This document shows positions 7,054 through 15,370 of a stretch of 64,000 nucleotides of DNA, in pieces (the first letter of the stretch is position 1; each line of letters starts with the position of its first letter). Both the position numbers and the translations under genes were made by a program. The stretch covers positions 2,418,001-2,482,000 of the forward strand of contig NZ_CP088261.1 of NCBI RefSeq assembly GCF_021117345.1. Direction: 5' to 3'. This DNA comes from Microbacterium sp. cx-55. GTDB lineage: Bacteria > Actinomycetota > Actinomycetes > Actinomycetales > Microbacteriaceae. A model generated the notes under the pieces. That model had not been told where the DNA came from, searched no databases, and saw only the letters and a list, made by a program, of their open reading frames with translations.

Positions 7054-9173
7054 TTGTGGCTCCGTTTCGTGCGTCCGATCGGCTCGTTTGCGTCCGGGAA
7101 GAGTCCGATCTGTACCGGCGGCGGGGTCTCGACGCAGGCGCCGAACCGGGACTCTGCTTCGGCGATCACTGCGTCTGCCGAAGACACGGCTTTAAGCGGT
7201 GGGAGTACCCGGGCGGAGAACCAACCGGTACGTCTGCCGTGGTGTTGGAGGCTGGTGTAGATCTCGTAGGGCGGAAGCCGCGTGAAGTCCTCCGCGTCCA
7301 GTCCGGTGAGTCGGGCGGCGGCACGGGCTTCGTCGTCCTCGAGTCCGAAGATGATCTTGTTGCGAGCATTCGCGTCGATGGCGCGCAGGAGTTTGTCGGG
7401 CATCTGTGCGCGGTGTTGGTGGGCGAGGTGCCAGGCAGCGCCGAGCGATCGAGACTGTTCGAGCGCCTCGGCGAGATCGCCGAGGTGTAGGAAGTTCTGC
7501 GCTTCGTCGATGTAGATGCTCACCGGGCGCCGCTTTGCGGGCGGTGTCGCGGCGCGAGCGAGGATGAGCTGCCAGAGCTGCGCGACGACGAGTGCGCCGA
7601 TGAGGGACGCTGCGGTTCCTAGCATCCCCTTGTTCAGGCTGACGATGAGGATGCGCCGCTTCGTGAACAGGTCGCTGAGCTCGAAGTTTGGATTCGCTTG
7701 CTCGAGGACGGCGCGGACGCCTGGGCGCAGCAGGAACTGGCGAAGTCGGCTCATCGCGGGGCCAACGGCCGCTGCTTGCTGGCCAGGTGATTTGGCGTCG
7801 TACTGCGCCCAGAAGCCTTGGAGCGCTGGGTCCGTGATGCGCGAGACAACTCCGCGACGATAGTTCGGGTCGGTCAGGAGCTGGGGTAACCGGGCAAGGC
7901 TGGCGTCGGGGGCGTATGTCAGGGTGAGGAAACTCACGTGCAGCGTGTCGGACGTCTGCGGGCCGAACGCGGTCGGAAACAGGCCTCGGAAGAGGTCGAG
8001 CATGATGTCCGCCACCAGAGAGCGGCGTTCGTCGGCGTTGGGTTGGTCGAAGCCTGCGAAGGGATTGATGCCCGTTGGACGCGCCAGCGACGGATCGATG
8101 ATGGCCACCTCTGAGACGCGGTTCTCGGGGATCAGGGTGAGCACGTCCATCGCGAGGTCCCGCTTGGGATCGATGACGACAACGGATCTGCCGGCCCGCA
8201 AGTCAGCGGCGATGAGGTGTTGGAGGAGCGTGCTCTTTCCCGCGCCCGTCGGACCGTAGAGGTGGGTATGGCGGGTGGCGTCGGCGATGTCGATCCCGAC
8301 CGGCGCAGGGCCTCCTGGGGAGGTCGTCATCGCGAACACCCGATCGGCCGGCGCCTTGTAGGTGTTCGGAGGTGCGATCAGGCGAGGGTGCGCGGGCGGC
8401 AGACCAGGAAGATTCTCCGCACCAACGGGCCATGCCAGGAGCGGGAGAAGTTCGCCGGGAGTGAGCCGCAGAGGCTGTCGAAGCGGCACCGTCGCTGAGT
8501 CCAGATTGACCGGGTTCTTACTCGTGAGCGAGATCGTGGTGCCGCTGCTCTGCAGCGTTCTGAGCGCGGCCAGTATGGCGTGCACCATGAGTCGCCGACG
8601 GACGGGCGACGGTGAGGCCACTCCGACGCGGACGACAGCACGGAACCGATACTGAGCAAGCTTCTGCTGCAGCCGTCCCCGAACATCTGAAGGTGGTGGC
8701 GTCGAACCCGTCAGAAGTACACGCGCCAGTGATGCGGTTGGGTCGGGAGAATGTGGGTGAAGGAGTTCAGGTGCGAGGGCGCGTCCGAGGACTACCTGAA
8801 GCACGAGCACGTCGCCCTTGCCCGTCGCGTGGGTGAGCGCCGCCAGTACGGTCCGAAGGGTTTCCGGGCTGGCGTCGAGCGCCAAGTTGAGGTTGCGCTG
8901 TCGAATATGGAGCCTCCCCGCCCGCTCGACTTCAGTTCGCGCGTGGCTGAGCTCTGTCAGGACCGCGCCGGGGAAAAGACGGCGGAGCAGGGAGACGGTG
9001 CTCTGTACTTCACCGTCCTCTGCCCCGACGAGGTAGCTGGTCTTCCCTGCTTCCGTTCGAGCCTCGAAGGTGAGGCCCGAACGGGTGGTGTCCGAAGCGA
9101 GCGCGGTCAGGAAACCGACCGCTTGGTTGGCGTCGAGCGGCGACGGCCAGTGGATCTGACGCCACGAAGTCAT
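7050..9173 (-). CDS. FtsK/VirD4-like conjugative DNA-transfer ATPase
   Basis: This 707-residue ATPase is of the VirD4/TraM-recognition type, which pumps DNA into a conjugation channel. The Walker A motif is GPTGAGKST (residues 307-315), followed by VVVIDPKRDLA. A Walker B-like SIYIDEAQNFL occurs at about 550, followed by AWHLAHQHRAQMP and NARNKIIFGLEDD. The N-terminal 280 residues are an accessory region without membrane helices, so recruitment to the membrane would need a partner. It is the largest gene of the transfer module and is flanked by coupled small ORFs. No VirB4, relaxase or channel gene is apparent nearby. Confidence 0.85.
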   Translation of the reverse strand: MTSWRQIHWPSPLDANQAVGFLTALASDTTRSGLTFEARTEAGKTSYLVGAEDGEVQSTVSLLRRLFPGAVLTELSHARTEVERAGRLHIRQRNLNLALDASPETLRTVLAALTHATGKGDVLVLQVVLGRALAPELLHPHSPDPTASLARVLLTGSTPPPSDVRGRLQQKLAQYRFRAVVRVGVASPSPVRRRLMVHAILAALRTLQSSGTTISLTSKNPVNLDSATVPLRQPLRLTPGELLPLLAWPVGAENLPGLPPAHPRLIAPPNTYKAPADRVFAMTTSPGGPAPVGIDIADATRHTHLYGPTGAGKSTLLQHLIAADLRAGRSVVVIDPKRDLAMDVLTLIPENRVSEVAIIDPSLARPTGINPFAGFDQPNADERRSLVADIMLDLFRGLFPTAFGPQTSDTLHVSFLTLTYAPDASLARLPQLLTDPNYRRGVVSRITDPALQGFWAQYDAKSPGQQAAAVGPAMSRLRQFLLRPGVRAVLEQANPNFELSDLFTKRRILIVSLNKGMLGTAASLIGALVVAQLWQLILARAATPPAKRRPVSIYIDEAQNFLHLGDLAEALEQSRSLGAAWHLAHQHRAQMPDKLLRAIDANARNKIIFGLEDDEARAAARLTGLDAEDFTRLPPYEIYTSLQHHGRRTGWFSARVLPPLKAVSSADAVIAEAESRFGACVETPPPVQIGLFPDANEPIGRTKRSHK

Positions 9174-9391
9174 TGCAGGCCTCGCTCGCTGCGGTCATCG
9201 CCGCGTTCGAGAGCATCGGGGTCCGGGGTGGCTGTCGTGTCGTGCTGCTGTCCCTCACGTTCCTGAATCGCGGCGTGCTCGAGGAGCGCCTGGGCGAGCT
9301 TGTCGTAGTCCGGGGTTGGCCTCAGCTCCGCTCGGGCGCGGATGCGGTATTCGCGTCGCGGACGACCGCGCCCGCGCTTCTGGTTACGCAT
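9170..9391 (-). CDS. small charged hypothetical protein
   Basis: This is a 73-residue hydrophilic protein with a strongly basic N-terminus (MRNQKRGRGRPRREYRIR) and an acidic, probably helical C-terminal half. The stop overlaps the ATPase ATG by 4 bp, which argues for translation and a role with the ATPase. The basic start resembles small nucleic-acid-binding proteins, but no family is recognised. Confidence 0.6.
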   Translation of the reverse strand: MRNQKRGRGRPRREYRIRARAELRPTPDYDKLAQALLEHAAIQEREGQQHDTTATPDPDALERGDDRSERGLQ

Positions 9392-9406
9392 GGAGACCTC
9401 TTGACG

Positions 9407-9601
9407 TCACCAGCGGTTGCGGCGTGATCGGAGCCAGACGACGAGCAGCCGCAACGCGCCTCCGCACAGGAGGATGATCAGCAGCCAGCCCCATATTTGC
9501 GACAGGATCCAGGTTGTCGCCCAGAGAAGAAGCGCGACGAGAAGCACTGACCACGCGAATGTCCTCACGGTGTCCATTGGGCCGCGGTCCGAAGGCGACA
9601 T
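9407..9601 (-). CDS. small two-helix membrane protein
   Basis: This 64-residue protein carries two adjacent hydrophobic helices (TFAWSVLLVALLLWATTW and GWLLIILLCGGALRLLVVWL) and a basic tail RSRRNRW. I prefer the ATG at 9601, because GGAAGGAA lies ahead of it and the upstream ATG at 9619 would place that ribosome site inside the gene. It belongs to the transfer operon and could anchor the soluble ATPase encoded downstream; that role is inference. Confidence 0.6.
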   Translation of the reverse strand: MSPSDRGPMDTVRTFAWSVLLVALLLWATTWILSQIWGWLLIILLCGGALRLLVVWLRSRRNRW

Positions 9602-9645
9602 GGCGGGTTCCTTCCGCATAGGGGTGTGTCAGACAGATGCGGGCG

Positions 9646-10269
9646 TCAGGCATTCGGCACCTCGCGTCGGTGTCGGGCGTCACTGGGAACCGGGTATCCC
9701 GGGATCACGATGTCCGATTTCACCTCGTTGCCCCAGACTTTCCAGCCCGGAAACGGTCGGCGGGCGAAAATCTCGAGATACGGTCCGGGGCTGCATCGGG
9801 AAGCGAGAATGTGCACTTCCTCAGGCTTGTGGGAGTGATCCTGCCGCGGGTACATCGCGAACGATCGCTGCCCATGGAACTGGAACGGCAAGCGGCCTTT
9901 GACACCCAGCAGGAGCGTCTCGTGGGCGTGCCGGAAATACGGGCCGAGTCCCATCTGGTCCTTTCCCCAGACGAACTCGTCGACGAAGCGAAAGCCCCAC
10001 GCCTCCATGACTTCTTCGGCTATCCGGCGGACGGCCGGGTAGCACCAGAGGTACAGGTGCGCGTTGTCGGCGGCGAGATCGCTGATCGGCATCGCACGGA
10101 TCTGCTCGATGGACATGAGTGGGTAGTGCTGATCCGCGCCGTACTGCCCTCTTTGCCCTGCGTTTCCCCAGGGCGGGTCAATCATCAGGCAGGCAGGCCG
10201 TTCGTCGGCCGGATGGCCCGGGGGCGCCCCCTCGTCGGTGTGGTCAGTTCTCTTGTTGTTGCTGTTCAT
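9646..10269 (-). CDS. MT-A70 family adenine methyltransferase
   Basis: This 207-residue methyltransferase belongs to the MT-A70 family, whose bacterial members put N6-methyladenine on DNA. The catalytic DPPW lies at residues 31-34 (LMIDPPWGN). Downstream blocks include HLYLWCYPAVRRIAEEVM, WGFRFVDEFVWGKDQMGLG and HETLLLGVKG, the usual family signatures. The ATG at 10,269 has AAGGAGGG at ideal spacing; the longer frame is unlikely. No cognate nuclease is adjacent, so it is an orphan enzyme, perhaps protecting the element during transfer. Confidence 0.88.
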   Translation of the reverse strand: MNSNNKRTDHTDEGAPPGHPADERPACLMIDPPWGNAGQRGQYGADQHYPLMSIEQIRAMPISDLAADNAHLYLWCYPAVRRIAEEVMEAWGFRFVDEFVWGKDQMGLGPYFRHAHETLLLGVKGRLPFQFHGQRSFAMYPRQDHSHKPEEVHILASRCSPGPYLEIFARRPFPGWKVWGNEVKSDIVIPGYPVPSDARHRREVPNA

Positions 10270-10478
10270 GGAAACCCTCCTTTCCGCAGCCCGAAGTGAA
10301 GAAAACGGGCACGCTGAACGTCGTTCATGGATGATGAATGGAGTCGGGTGCCCGGACTGCTGCACTGATTTATGAAGCATCGGGGCGAATTCGTAAAGTG
10401 TCCGGTCGAGCGACTCGCCCGTTGACCCCGGTGGCGCGGCCGAGCGCCGCGACGCCGTCCGATCGAGCTAGGTGACGG

Positions 10479-10769
10479 TTACGTCGGAGGCAGCTCGCCT
10501 CGCGCTACGTACAGCGCCTGCGAAATTCCCCGCTTCGCATGTTCAGCTGCAGCCTGTTCTTCCGAGAGGGCCTGGGCGAGACGATAGATCGCCGCGCGTA
10601 GCTCACGCTGCTTCCGCTCCCGCTCAGACCGCAGCCGTCTTACACGGGCGACGCGACGTCGTGTCAACGCGCCGCGAATGAGGTTCGCTGCATAGACCGT
10701 CACGAAGCCAAAGGCCAAGGTGAGGCCGAGAGCGACGAGGCAGACGCTGACGGCGGTAATGATGTCCAC
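10479..10769 (-). CDS. small membrane protein with coiled coil
   Basis: This is a 96-residue protein starting at GTG. An N-terminal transmembrane helix (ITAVSVCLVALGLTLAFGFV) is followed by a very basic segment (TRRRVARVRRLRSERERKQ) and an amphipathic coiled coil ending ARGELPPT. The topology would place the basic coil in the cytoplasm. It lies in the same direction as the transfer genes. No family is recognised. Confidence 0.6.
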   Translation of the reverse strand: MDIITAVSVCLVALGLTLAFGFVTVYAANLIRGALTRRRVARVRRLRSERERKQRELRAAIYRLAQALSEEQAAAEHAKRGISQALYVARGELPPT

Positions 10770-10787
10770 GTTCCGGCTGTCCCTTCG

Positions 10788-11090
10788 TCAGTACTGCTGA
10801 CTACGGCGGGCGGCGCCCTGCGCATAGCTCGACAGGATCGGCAGAACCAGCGGTGCCGCTTCGGGGATGTCGTGCAGGCCGGCCTGCGTCATGCGATACA
10901 GCGTGAGGGTGTTGTTCATCGCGACTGCGGCGTGCACCAACGCGACTTGCTCGGTCGCGGCGGCGATGTCCGCGCGGGCAGCAATGGCCTCGAGCTCTCG
11001 CTTGGTCTGACGGGCTACGGCTCCGGTCAGTCGTTGTCCGTGCTGGGTGACATGGTTTCCTCCGAAGAGGGGCGTGAGGTCGGTCGACAT
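10788..11090 (-). CDS. hypothetical protein, first gene of the transfer operon
   Basis: This 100-residue mostly helical protein has the segments VARQTKRELEAIAARADIAAA and VHAAVAMNNTLTLYRMT. The chosen ATG (MSTDLTPLF) has GGAAGGAA upstream; two in-frame ATGs further up (to 11,114) would overlap that site. It is the first gene after the divergent promoter region at about 11.1-11.2 kb. The function is unknown. Confidence 0.55.
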   Translation of the reverse strand: MSTDLTPLFGGNHVTQHGQRLTGAVARQTKRELEAIAARADIAAATEQVALVHAAVAMNNTLTLYRMTQAGLHDIPEAAPLVLPILSSYAQGAARRSQQY

Positions 11091-11178
11091 ACTCTGCATT
11101 CCTTCCAGATCCATCTACCGGGGGCTTTTCCGGCAATGAACTCACACTAAATCTCACCCTGACCAGGGAGAAAGCATA

Positions 11179-11194
11179 AGGGTGATAACACCCT
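11179..11194. promoter_or_regulatory. inverted repeat in divergent promoter region
   Basis: AGGGTG-ATAA-CACCCT is a perfect 6-bp inverted repeat between the leftward transfer operon and the rightward integrase-fragment gene. It could be an operator controlling both, or a small hairpin. Confidence 0.4.
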
Positions 11195-11209
11195 CGGTAG
11201 GATTCACGC

Positions 11210-11512
11210 GTGGAAAGCGAACGTTATCCCGAGAACCACATGCAGTTCGTTCCCGACATCCCGAACCAATGGCAAGAGTTCGCCGATCGGCGCGAGGCAC
11301 TACTGCTCGACTACGGCTACAACACCGCACGGGCCTACTGGGCGGATCTGCAGGACTGGTTCGAGTGGGCGGTCGCGCGCGACAAGAACGTACTGACGCT
11401 CACGGAATCCGACCGGACGCAGTACGTCGCACTGCTTCGGCGCCGAAAGTACAGCGAGAGCACCATTCGGCGACGGCTCGTGGTGCTTCGTCTGCTCCTC
11501 GCGCGCACATGA
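11210..11512 (+). CDS. orphan core-binding domain of a tyrosine recombinase
   Basis: This 100-residue protein starts at GTG. It corresponds to only the N-terminal SAM-like DNA-binding domain of phage-type integrases: FADRREALLLDYGYNTARAYWADLQDW and later ESTIRRRLVVLRLLL. The catalytic domain (R..HxxR..H..Y) is absent, and the ORF ends cleanly at TGA. It is either the remnant of a lost integrase or a stand-alone DNA-binding protein that might act as a directionality factor. Its position beside the transfer promoter allows either reading. Confidence 0.6.
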   Translation: MESERYPENHMQFVPDIPNQWQEFADRREALLLDYGYNTARAYWADLQDWFEWAVARDKNVLTLTESDRTQYVALLRRRKYSESTIRRRLVVLRLLLART

Positions 11513-11651
11513 TCAAATCGCAGGCGGCGCTTTGCAGAGGACGGCGGCATCTTCCATCCCCAGAGCGCCGGGCGATCCTTGGCGGAGCGGATCCCGACGC
11601 GCTCGACAGGTCCCGACCACTTCGGGACGTTTCTGCGTATCGTCGTCGACC

Positions 11652-11933
11652 TTAGGGAGCCGTGAGCGACGGCACGGGCGGCAGGAGCTCTTCGACGGCG
11701 ATATCCAGCACCTGGCAGATCGCGAGGATAGTGGCGAGGCGCGGGTTGGTTGCCGCGCCTCCTCTCGTCACGGCGCCCCGTTCGTACTGCTGATAGGCGT
11801 ACAGCGAGATGCTGGCTCGCTCAGCCATCTGCTCTTGGGTGAGCACCTTCGCGTCGCGGGCGCGGCGCAGATTGATCCCAAGCTCCCGAGCAAACTGCGC
11901 CCATTCGGGCGACGCGGCGGGGCTGAGGTTCAC
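11652..11933 (-). CDS. XRE-family transcriptional regulator
   Basis: This is a 93-residue helix-turn-helix repressor-like protein. The Cro/CI-type HTH covers about residues 15-75: ELGINLRRARDAKVLTQEQ, then ASISLYAYQQYERG. It ends VLDIAVEELLPPVPSL. I place the start at a GTG at 11,933, where similarity to HTH proteins begins; the frame is open for another 70 codons, but that stretch crosses a palindromic promoter region and looks non-coding. Those inverted repeats suggest autoregulation and control of the divergent secreted protein. Confidence 0.75.
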   Translation of the reverse strand: MNLSPAASPEWAQFARELGINLRRARDAKVLTQEQMAERASISLYAYQQYERGAVTRGGAATNPRLATILAICQVLDIAVEELLPPVPSLTAP

Positions 11934-11958
11934 TGTTTCAGCCTGAAACCAAGAAGAG

Positions 11959-11983
11959 TTGGTGAGAACCAATAGAAATTGGT
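11959..11983. promoter_or_regulatory. candidate operator of the XRE regulator
   Basis: TTGGT-GAGA-ACCAA forms an inverted repeat, followed six bases later by ATTGGT, giving a second ACCAA/ATTGGT pairing. A further palindrome TTTCAGCCTGAAA lies at about 11,937-11,949. The cluster sits between the XRE gene and the divergent wall-protein gene. Confidence 0.5.
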
Positions 11984-12070
11984 AAAGTCCGGAATTAGGC
12001 TGCCCCGACGCTCGCGAGACGGCCTGCCACATGCCCGGCTCACCGCTCAATGCCCTTGGGGGACCTTCCA

Positions 12071-12991
12071 ATGACCCGACCCTGGCGCCGCTTCCGGCGC
12101 ACCTTTTCCGTCGCCACCGCAGCCCTCGCCGTCGCAGGCGCACTAGCCATCACCCCGCAGGCTGCCGTTGCTGCCGAGGACCCGCTACAAGTCCTAGCGA
12201 GCAATGTCGCCGTGAACACAACCACCGCCGAATCCGCGACCGTGACCTTCGACTACGCACCCAACGACAGCGTCACCCTTCCCGCCCCGCCGTACTCGAT
12301 GCGCGTCTACATCTCGCCGTCGAACGTGAACTACTGGGAAACCGACAACGGCGCTCGCGACTACTTCGACATCTCCACGCCCGGCTCCTATAACAAGGCC
12401 TTCACGCTCACCCCCGGCAGCTACAACCTCTCGATCGCGTCCTACCCGGTCCTTGATTGTGGCGACTGTGGCGGCCCCGAACCGACCGTATTCAGCACCA
12501 TGCCCTTCACCGTGACGGCAGCCACCCCGACGCCGACTCCCACGCCGGAGCCGACAACAGAACCGGCGCCCACGCCCTCCGCGACAGCCGCGCCTGCATC
12601 GCCGGGAGCATCGCTGTCCGCCACCAACGTTTTCGCGGGCAGCAGCGTCACCGTGACGGCCTCGGGGCTGGCGACGAACGAGCCCGTCGAGTTGTGGATC
12701 CACTCGACGCCCGTGCAACTCTGGACTGGCACCGCCGACGCCTCGGGCGGACTTACCCAGGCGATTACTATCCCCGCAGATACCCCGCTGGGAGCCCACC
12801 GCATCGAACTACGCGGCGCCACGACCGGGTCGCTTTGGCTGGACCTCAGCGTGCATGGCGGCCAGCTTGCCGCAACAGGCGGCAACGGCATCCTGGTCGG
12901 CGGAATCAGCATCGGCGCCGCCGCTCTCATCGCGACCGGAGGACTGTCCATGCTGCTCGCACGACGGAGAAAGCAGCACAGCAACGCCTGA
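12071..12991 (+). CDS. secreted cell-wall protein with LAxTG sorting signal
   Basis: This 306-residue protein is probably anchored to the wall by a class E-type sortase. It has a Sec signal (MTRPWRRFRRTF, then a hydrophobic core to AAVAAED) and a beta-rich domain to about residue 150 with a CGDCGG pair. A Thr/Pro-rich linker and a second Ig-like domain (ASLSATNVFAGSSVTVTAS) follow. The C-terminus is LAATGG, a hydrophobic helix, then ARRRKQHSNA. A GGGGGA site lies 8 bases before the ATG. Surface exposure suggests adhesion or host-cell contact; no enzyme domain is visible. A terminator hairpin follows. Confidence 0.8.
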   Translation: MTRPWRRFRRTFSVATAALAVAGALAITPQAAVAAEDPLQVLASNVAVNTTTAESATVTFDYAPNDSVTLPAPPYSMRVYISPSNVNYWETDNGARDYFDISTPGSYNKAFTLTPGSYNLSIASYPVLDCGDCGGPEPTVFSTMPFTVTAATPTPTPTPEPTTEPAPTPSATAAPASPGASLSATNVFAGSSVTVTASGLATNEPVELWIHSTPVQLWTGTADASGGLTQAITIPADTPLGAHRIELRGATTGSLWLDLSVHGGQLAATGGNGILVGGISIGAAALIATGGLSMLLARRRKQHSNA

Positions 12992-13005
12992 GCCCGCCCC
13001 GTTCA

Positions 13006-13040
13006 CGTGCGCCCCTCGGACTCGCATCGGGGGGCGCACG
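13006..13040 (+). terminator. hairpin terminator after the wall-protein gene
   Basis: CGTGCGCCCC (13,006-13,015) pairs perfectly with GGGGCGCACG (13,031-13,040) across a 15-base loop, followed by TTTGCTT. It lies 15 bases after the stop codon. Confidence 0.7.
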
Positions 13041-13265
13041 TTTGCTTCCACAACTTGGACGCGACTTGCGAAGGCAGAGAACCCGAAGCGACCATTTCGG
13101 TGGAAATTGGTACGGCCGTGCCGAGAATAGAAGAAAGCAAAGCTCCTCCTTTCAGGCGCGAGGAGGAGAACAAAGCGTCGGAACCTGGCTGAGGCATCCA
13201 ACTCAAGACCTCTTGGGACGGGGTGGTGCGCGATTGTACGGTTGCGCCCCCGCGTGGCGCGTCGT

Positions 13266-13658
13266 TCACTGGAGGTACTGTCGCCAGCTATGGGACGAAC
13301 GCGATCGCCTACTTGGTTCACGTCTCGTCACGTGGAACGCTATAGGCTCGCTCTCTTGTAACACGTAATCGAAATACACGGAGAAAGTCTCGAAGCAGAC
13401 TAACTGGTGGATAGTCTCGAGAACCGCAGATGGCGTGGCTGAGGGGCGCGTCGACCGCGCGATGTGCGCGGCGCTAGGTAGCCAGTGGGCGACGTCGGCG
13501 TCCGTCCCACGCAGGAGCGCCGCGGTGGCGGCATCGACAGTGGCAGAGAACGAGATGCCTGTGGTTGACTTGCGACATGAACGCGAATACTTCCCCGGCT
13601 CCAGCCGATCTTCGGGGGATGTGTGTCTCTCACGCTTAGATTCGTTCCCGTCGCACAA
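13266..13658 (-). CDS. possible hypothetical protein, low confidence
   Basis: This 130-codon frame has a plausible inner segment (FSATVDAATAALLRGTDADV, HWLPSAAHIARSTRP) but odd ends and no clear ribosome site. It overlaps the start of the divergent phosphotransferase gene. The stretch from 13,045 to 13,620 otherwise holds no gene I can support; a remnant of a broken gene is equally likely. Confidence 0.25.
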   Translation of the reverse strand: MCDGNESKRERHTSPEDRLEPGKYSRSCRKSTTGISFSATVDAATAALLRGTDADVAHWLPSAAHIARSTRPSATPSAVLETIHQLVCFETFSVYFDYVLQESEPIAFHVTRREPSRRSRSSHSWRQYLQ

Positions 13659-14243
13659 AGTGCGAGTGAGCTACCCGTTGCGCGCCAACATATATGGGTG
13701 GGGCTGACATTGACTGTGGGTCGACTCCTATTTATCCCACCTATTGTCTTTTCGGCCATTGACGAGAAATTTGTGCCGTACATCGCCTACATCGCCGCAT
13801 TCATAGCTATAGACATATTTGATGGAGTCATTGCGCGTAGGTTCGGTGCAGAAACTGCAACGCGGCGAGCCCTAGACGGAATTGTCGACAAGCTGAGCAT
13901 CCACCTCGTGGCCTTGGTGGTTTGCCTTGGTACACCCATGGCTGCCGTCTTTTGGCTAATCATGCTTGGGCGGGACTTGATTCAAGCAACGGTCGGACTT
14001 TACGTGCTCCGCTCGCGCAGAATTATCGCAGCGGGTGCGAAGTGGCATCGCTCTTTCACTCTCAGTGTCGCAGCTTGGGGGATCGGGCTGGTGCTAATAG
14101 GAGCAGCGTCCTGGCCTCTCGGAGTTCTAATGAGCATCCTGGGCATCGCGACCCTAATCGACTACTGCGCGCAATGCTTCAAGTTGCTAAGAATGCCACC
14201 GCGGGCAGTAGTTAGATCCGATTTGATCGACACCCTCGATTAG
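13623..14243 (+). CDS. CDP-alcohol phosphatidyltransferase-like membrane protein
   Basis: This 206-residue protein has several membrane helices and the CDP-alcohol phosphotransferase motif: Asp64, Asp67-Gly68, Ala71-Arg72, Asp85 and Asp89 (DIFDGVIARRF, then LDGIVDK). Such enzymes move a phospho-alcohol from CDP-diacylglycerol or a related CDP compound in phospholipid synthesis. The glycine normally found nine residues after the AR pair is Arg81 here, so activity or substrate may be altered. The start is GTG; an internal start nearer the first helix is possible. The gene and its follower are clearly less GC-rich than the surroundings, suggesting separate acquisition. Confidence 0.7.
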   Translation: MSLTLRFVPVAQSASELPVARQHIWVGLTLTVGRLLFIPPIVFSAIDEKFVPYIAYIAAFIAIDIFDGVIARRFGAETATRRALDGIVDKLSIHLVALVVCLGTPMAAVFWLIMLGRDLIQATVGLYVLRSRRIIAAGAKWHRSFTLSVAAWGIGLVLIGAASWPLGVLMSILGIATLIDYCAQCFKLLRMPPRAVVRSDLIDTLD

Positions 14244-14294
14244 CCCGATTAGGACACGTGAACGTCATTAGATATTGCATCGATTGGAGAATCA

Positions 14295-14978
14295 GTGGTA
14301 TCAAATAGTCCCGCCAAAGCTCCCAGATCTGCATATCGATTCAGCCTGAATCTATCACCGCAGGCTCAAGGGCTTGCAGTTGGTGGGGCAACGTTCGCGG
14401 CGATGTCTTATGGGATTCAAACTCAGCACTGGTTTATCCCGGATGCGAATGAGCTGCCGTTCACATTCTGGTCAGTTTGCATGGCCCTGATCGCTATATG
14501 GGTTCTCCTTGTGGTGTCGGCCGGGCCAATGAAGGAACTACTTCGTTCTACGATAATGAGCGCGGATGAAGCCGATGAGTTATCGATGGCACCGAGGGCC
14601 TGGCGCACGATCTGGTTTGCTCTACTTAATATCTTGGCGTTCGGCTGCGTATATGCACTCGGATGGTTCACACAGGCGACAGGTGGAGTTTTAAGCTCCC
14701 CCTACTCTTTCGCCCTTGCCGCAATATTCGCCGGCTCTATTTTCATAGCGCGTCGCTGGTGGGTACCGATCGTAGTTCTTGCGTGGACTTTAGCTGTCTC
14801 AATCATGTTTTCCGACTGGAGCGACACGGCGGAGTCGTTCACGATCCCCAAGTGGCTACTTTTTGTAACCTTCATAGTGAACGCGATCATCACTCTCTTA
14901 GTATGGTTGTTTCGAGTTTGGTACCACCGTTGGGTGGAGGAGAAGCTGTTGTCTTTCCCGTCGAATGGTGCCGACTAG
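14295..14978 (+). CDS. multi-pass membrane protein of unknown function
   Basis: This is a 227-residue protein starting at GTG with GGAGA five bases upstream. About six hydrophobic segments are visible, including LPFTFWSVCMALIAIWVLLV, IWFALLNILAFGCVYALGW and WWVPIVVLAWTLAVSIMF. Conserved catalytic residues are not evident. It follows the phosphotransferase gene by 51 bases, in the same direction and with the same low GC content, so the two likely form one acquired pair. Confidence 0.65.
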   Translation: MVSNSPAKAPRSAYRFSLNLSPQAQGLAVGGATFAAMSYGIQTQHWFIPDANELPFTFWSVCMALIAIWVLLVVSAGPMKELLRSTIMSADEADELSMAPRAWRTIWFALLNILAFGCVYALGWFTQATGGVLSSPYSFALAAIFAGSIFIARRWWVPIVVLAWTLAVSIMFSDWSDTAESFTIPKWLLFVTFIVNAIITLLVWLFRVWYHRWVEEKLLSFPSNGAD

Positions 14979-15014
14979 GAAGCGCAGCTCGCTCCCCAGC
15001 TAATGAATTTACCG

Positions 15015-15224
15015 CTAGAATCCCCCCTTCTCGGGGTTTGTGTCAATTGCCAGAAGTGTGGAGCTGACCGCCATTGCGACGCCTGACGCCAGGAACAGTA
15101 AAGTTCGAGGATCATTCGAATCGCCTTGCGGATGGAACGAAAGCGTAACTGCTGTGATTACACTTACTGCAGAGGCTGCAATCAGCGCACCCACGAGGGC
15201 CAACTGTCGTATTCTCCGTTTCAT
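15015..15224 (-). CDS. small membrane protein
   Basis: This 69-residue protein has two hydrophobic helices (ALVGALIAASAVSVITAVTL and LLFLASGVAMAVSSTLLAI) around a short hydrophilic loop. A GGCGGTGAG site precedes the ATG. It is convergent with the preceding membrane gene. No family is recognised. Confidence 0.5.
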   Translation of the reverse strand: MKRRIRQLALVGALIAASAVSVITAVTLSFHPQGDSNDPRTLLFLASGVAMAVSSTLLAIDTNPEKGGF

Positions 15225-15370
15225 TTCTCACCGCCTCAGTTATGAAGCGAGCTGCATTGCTATTTTCTCACAAAACGGCTCGCATTCTTTGGGGAAACGC
15301 ATCAATTGGAAGTGGGAAGCGAATCTTGACCGGGGAGAAAAGAGCATTTCTTGGCGATGTGGATTTGACA

